Positions 5,327 through 6,052 of a DNA stretch of 6,052 nt are shown in pieces. The DNA is taken from NCBI GenBank assembly GCA_038230975.1, contig JBBRMF010000306.1:1-6052 (forward strand), read 5' to 3'. Within the stretch, counting starts at the first letter, position 1, and every line of letters starts with the position of its first letter. Below the pieces are notes generated by a model. The model was given only the letters and a program-made list of their open reading frames with translations, did no database searches and was not told the origin of the DNA. A program made the translations under genes and the position numbers. This DNA is from JANXVV01 sp038230975 (GTDB taxonomy: Bacteria; Planctomycetota; Phycisphaerae; Tepidisphaerales; Tepidisphaeraceae).

Positions 5327-5694
5327 ACCTTTTCCCATTCACGGCGATCATTTTCATTTAATTCGTTCGCATATCCCGAAAAGTCCTGGTGAAGAATACC
5401 GATCAAAACCGTGGGGCACTTCGCACGCGCCGCGTGTTCTGCGAGCTGCTGCAAAAGAAATACATCGGTCTGTTTTGGATGCGAAGCGGCATACTCAAGT
5501 AACTTGCCCAATTCGTCCGCAACAATCACAACGCCAGCGTTTGCGTCGTCAAGTGTTAGGCATTCGATCGCCTTGTCGAGCATCTTTATTGGATTATGCC
5601 GGGCGTCACCAAGTGTCTGGCGGATATCTCGCGCAAGACGCATGGCTCCTCTTGCGTCACTTGCTTCGAGGGAGACGGCGATTGGCCGAAGTGA
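5318..5694 (-). pseudogene. P-loop ATPase, internal fragment with Walker B
   Basis: The minus frame is open from after a TGA at 5695-5697 and encodes about 120 residues with gene-like character up to EWEKVRGR. GVVIVADELGKLLEYAA contains a Walker B motif (four hydrophobics then DE). It is followed by TDVFLLQQLAEHAA and TVLIGILHQDFSGYA, a core strand in the sensor-1 position. The DELGK-LEYA ... ILHQ-F--YA ... EW-KV-GR pattern is one I associate with large AAA/P-loop ATPases, some in defence-type loci, but no system can be named from this. Walker A and the C-terminal half are missing. On the 5' side the frame meets a plus-strand fragment; on the 3' side it is fused to the IS3 transposase tail. 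The ATG at 5643 is internal to the homologous-looking region and probably not a real start. Confidence 0.6.
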
Positions 5695-5777
5695 TCAATG
5701 CTTGGTTCGATCTTCCCCGGAATGTTGCGGATGCAATCGTATTGCTCGTTCGTGCGACCAAGAAGCAGGAATGCTAA
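5682..5777 (+). pseudogene. C-terminal 31-codon tail of a planctomycete-type protein
   Basis: The last 31 codons before the TAA at 5775-5777 encode LAEVINAWFDLPRN then VADAIVLLVRATKKQEC. This resembles a short helical tail (L-x-x-V-x-x-AW-x-x-LP-x-x-[IV]-x-x-x-I-x-x-[ML]V) that I recall at the C-terminus of planctomycete integrases and other proteins; the parent cannot be determined. Upstream codons in this frame are antisense to the ATPase fragment and look like shadow sequence, so the true gene front is missing and the junction lies near 5675-5685. Low to moderate confidence, from memory of the motif alone. Confidence 0.4.
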
Positions 5778-5918
5778 TTATATCTCAACCAATAACTGCA
5801 ATATTGATCAATTGAATGGGTGTCGGGACAGCGGGCGATGATCCGGCGACGCATGGATTTTCAGTCCCAAAGGAACCGCGTTTTTCGCCTCGGCAACGCG
5901 ATTTTGCGCGCACTAGTA
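5778..5918. other. Non-coding gap between two gene fragments
   Basis: No supported frame is present. Near the right side TGCGC and GCGCA (about 5905-5933) can pair around a 17-nt AT-rich loop that contains the stop codon of the right-edge transposase. With the T-rich DNA next to it this could be part of that element's end, but it is too weak to call. Confidence 0.25.
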
Positions 5919-6052
5919 CTACAGTAGCGCATTTCTTTTTCTAGCTCGATAGTGGCAGCGGCGTGCGACGGCTTGATGGCTGCGTCGCCAGTGCGACCAC
6001 AGCAGGACCCGTTGCGGATACGTCAGTCTCGGCCAGAGGATATGGATCAGCA
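5919..6052 (-). pseudogene. Transposase C-terminal 43 residues (runs off right edge)
   Basis: Reading leftwards from the window edge to a TAG at 5919-5921, the minus strand encodes LIHILWPRLTYPQRVLLWSH then WRRSHQAVARRCHYRARKRN and ALL. The basic, aromatic tail with WSHWRR--HQ-RA-RCHYR resembles the C-termini of DDE transposases abundant in planctomycete genomes. It is unrelated to the IS3 fragment at 5066-5317. The catalytic core lies outside the window, so whether the gene is intact cannot be judged; it is entered as a pseudogene only because of the fragment-rich context. The exact IS family is uncertain. Confidence 0.5.

Noticed and set aside
5227..5643. 138-codon minus ORF as an intact protein
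   Set aside because: It is a chimera: ATPase sequence to about residue 109, then out-of-frame transposase DNA giving a nonsense Ser/Thr/Arg tail.
5411..5815. Plus ORFs over the ATPase fragment (134 codons, and the front of the 100-codon one)
   Set aside because: Antisense to the Walker B-containing minus frame. Only the final 31 codons of the frame ending at 5777 look genuine.
5905..5940. Intrinsic terminator near 5905-5940
   Set aside because: The stem is only 5 bp with a 17-nt loop, and it overlaps the stop codon of the right-edge transposase; too weak to call.
1..6052. CRISPR array, tRNA, rRNA
   Set aside because: No regularly spaced repeats, no tRNA cloverleaf with a recognisable T-loop, and no conserved rRNA segment seen on either strand.

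Overview
The window reads as an accessory, rearranged stretch of a bacterial chromosome. The most likely source is a member of the Planctomycetota (a Gemmata-like lineage). This rests on remembered family resemblance, not a search: the ASCH-type opening LALSIRQPYAELILRG, the C-terminal tail LAEVINAWFDLPRN, the basic transposase tail WSHWRR..HQAVARRCHY, and a secreted protein with carboxypeptidase-regulatory-like folds. No tRNA, rRNA or CRISPR array is visible.

Layout. Positions 1-256 (minus) hold the first 85 codons of an unrecognised gene that runs off the left edge. Positions 434-693 (minus) are a mosaic: the first 18 codons of an ASCH-domain gene abut, in another frame, the C-terminal coiled coil of a different protein. 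Positions 784-3758 (plus) form the best preserved block: an unrecognised 202-residue protein with a doubtful 3' end, a 178-residue protein resembling a degenerate RuvB-like AAA+ module, and a 483-residue coiled-coil / zinc-ribbon / transmembrane / ankyrin-repeat protein. A sequence resembling an insertion sequence end starts 2 nt after the ankyrin gene. A minus-strand secreted protein (4026-4922) follows; its third Ig-like unit appears cut short.

From 4981 rightwards the DNA is a chain of gene fragments: a 22-codon N-terminus interrupted by an IS end at 5049, the C-terminus of an IS3-family transposase (5066-5317, minus), an internal piece of a P-loop ATPase carrying Walker B (5318-5694, minus), a 31-codon C-terminal tail (5682-5777, plus), and the C-terminus of a second, unrelated transposase at the right edge (5919-6052, minus).

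How the genes might work together. Only the 784-3758 block looks like a possible functional unit, and the grouping is inferred from shared strand and order alone. The gaps are large (about 110-210 nt), so one transcript is not assured. The remainder looks like a graveyard produced by IS insertion and illegitimate recombination. The AT-richer genes (784-2094 and 4026-4980) contrast by eye with the GC-rich fragments at 1-256, 434-693 and 5066-5330, which fits separate origins.
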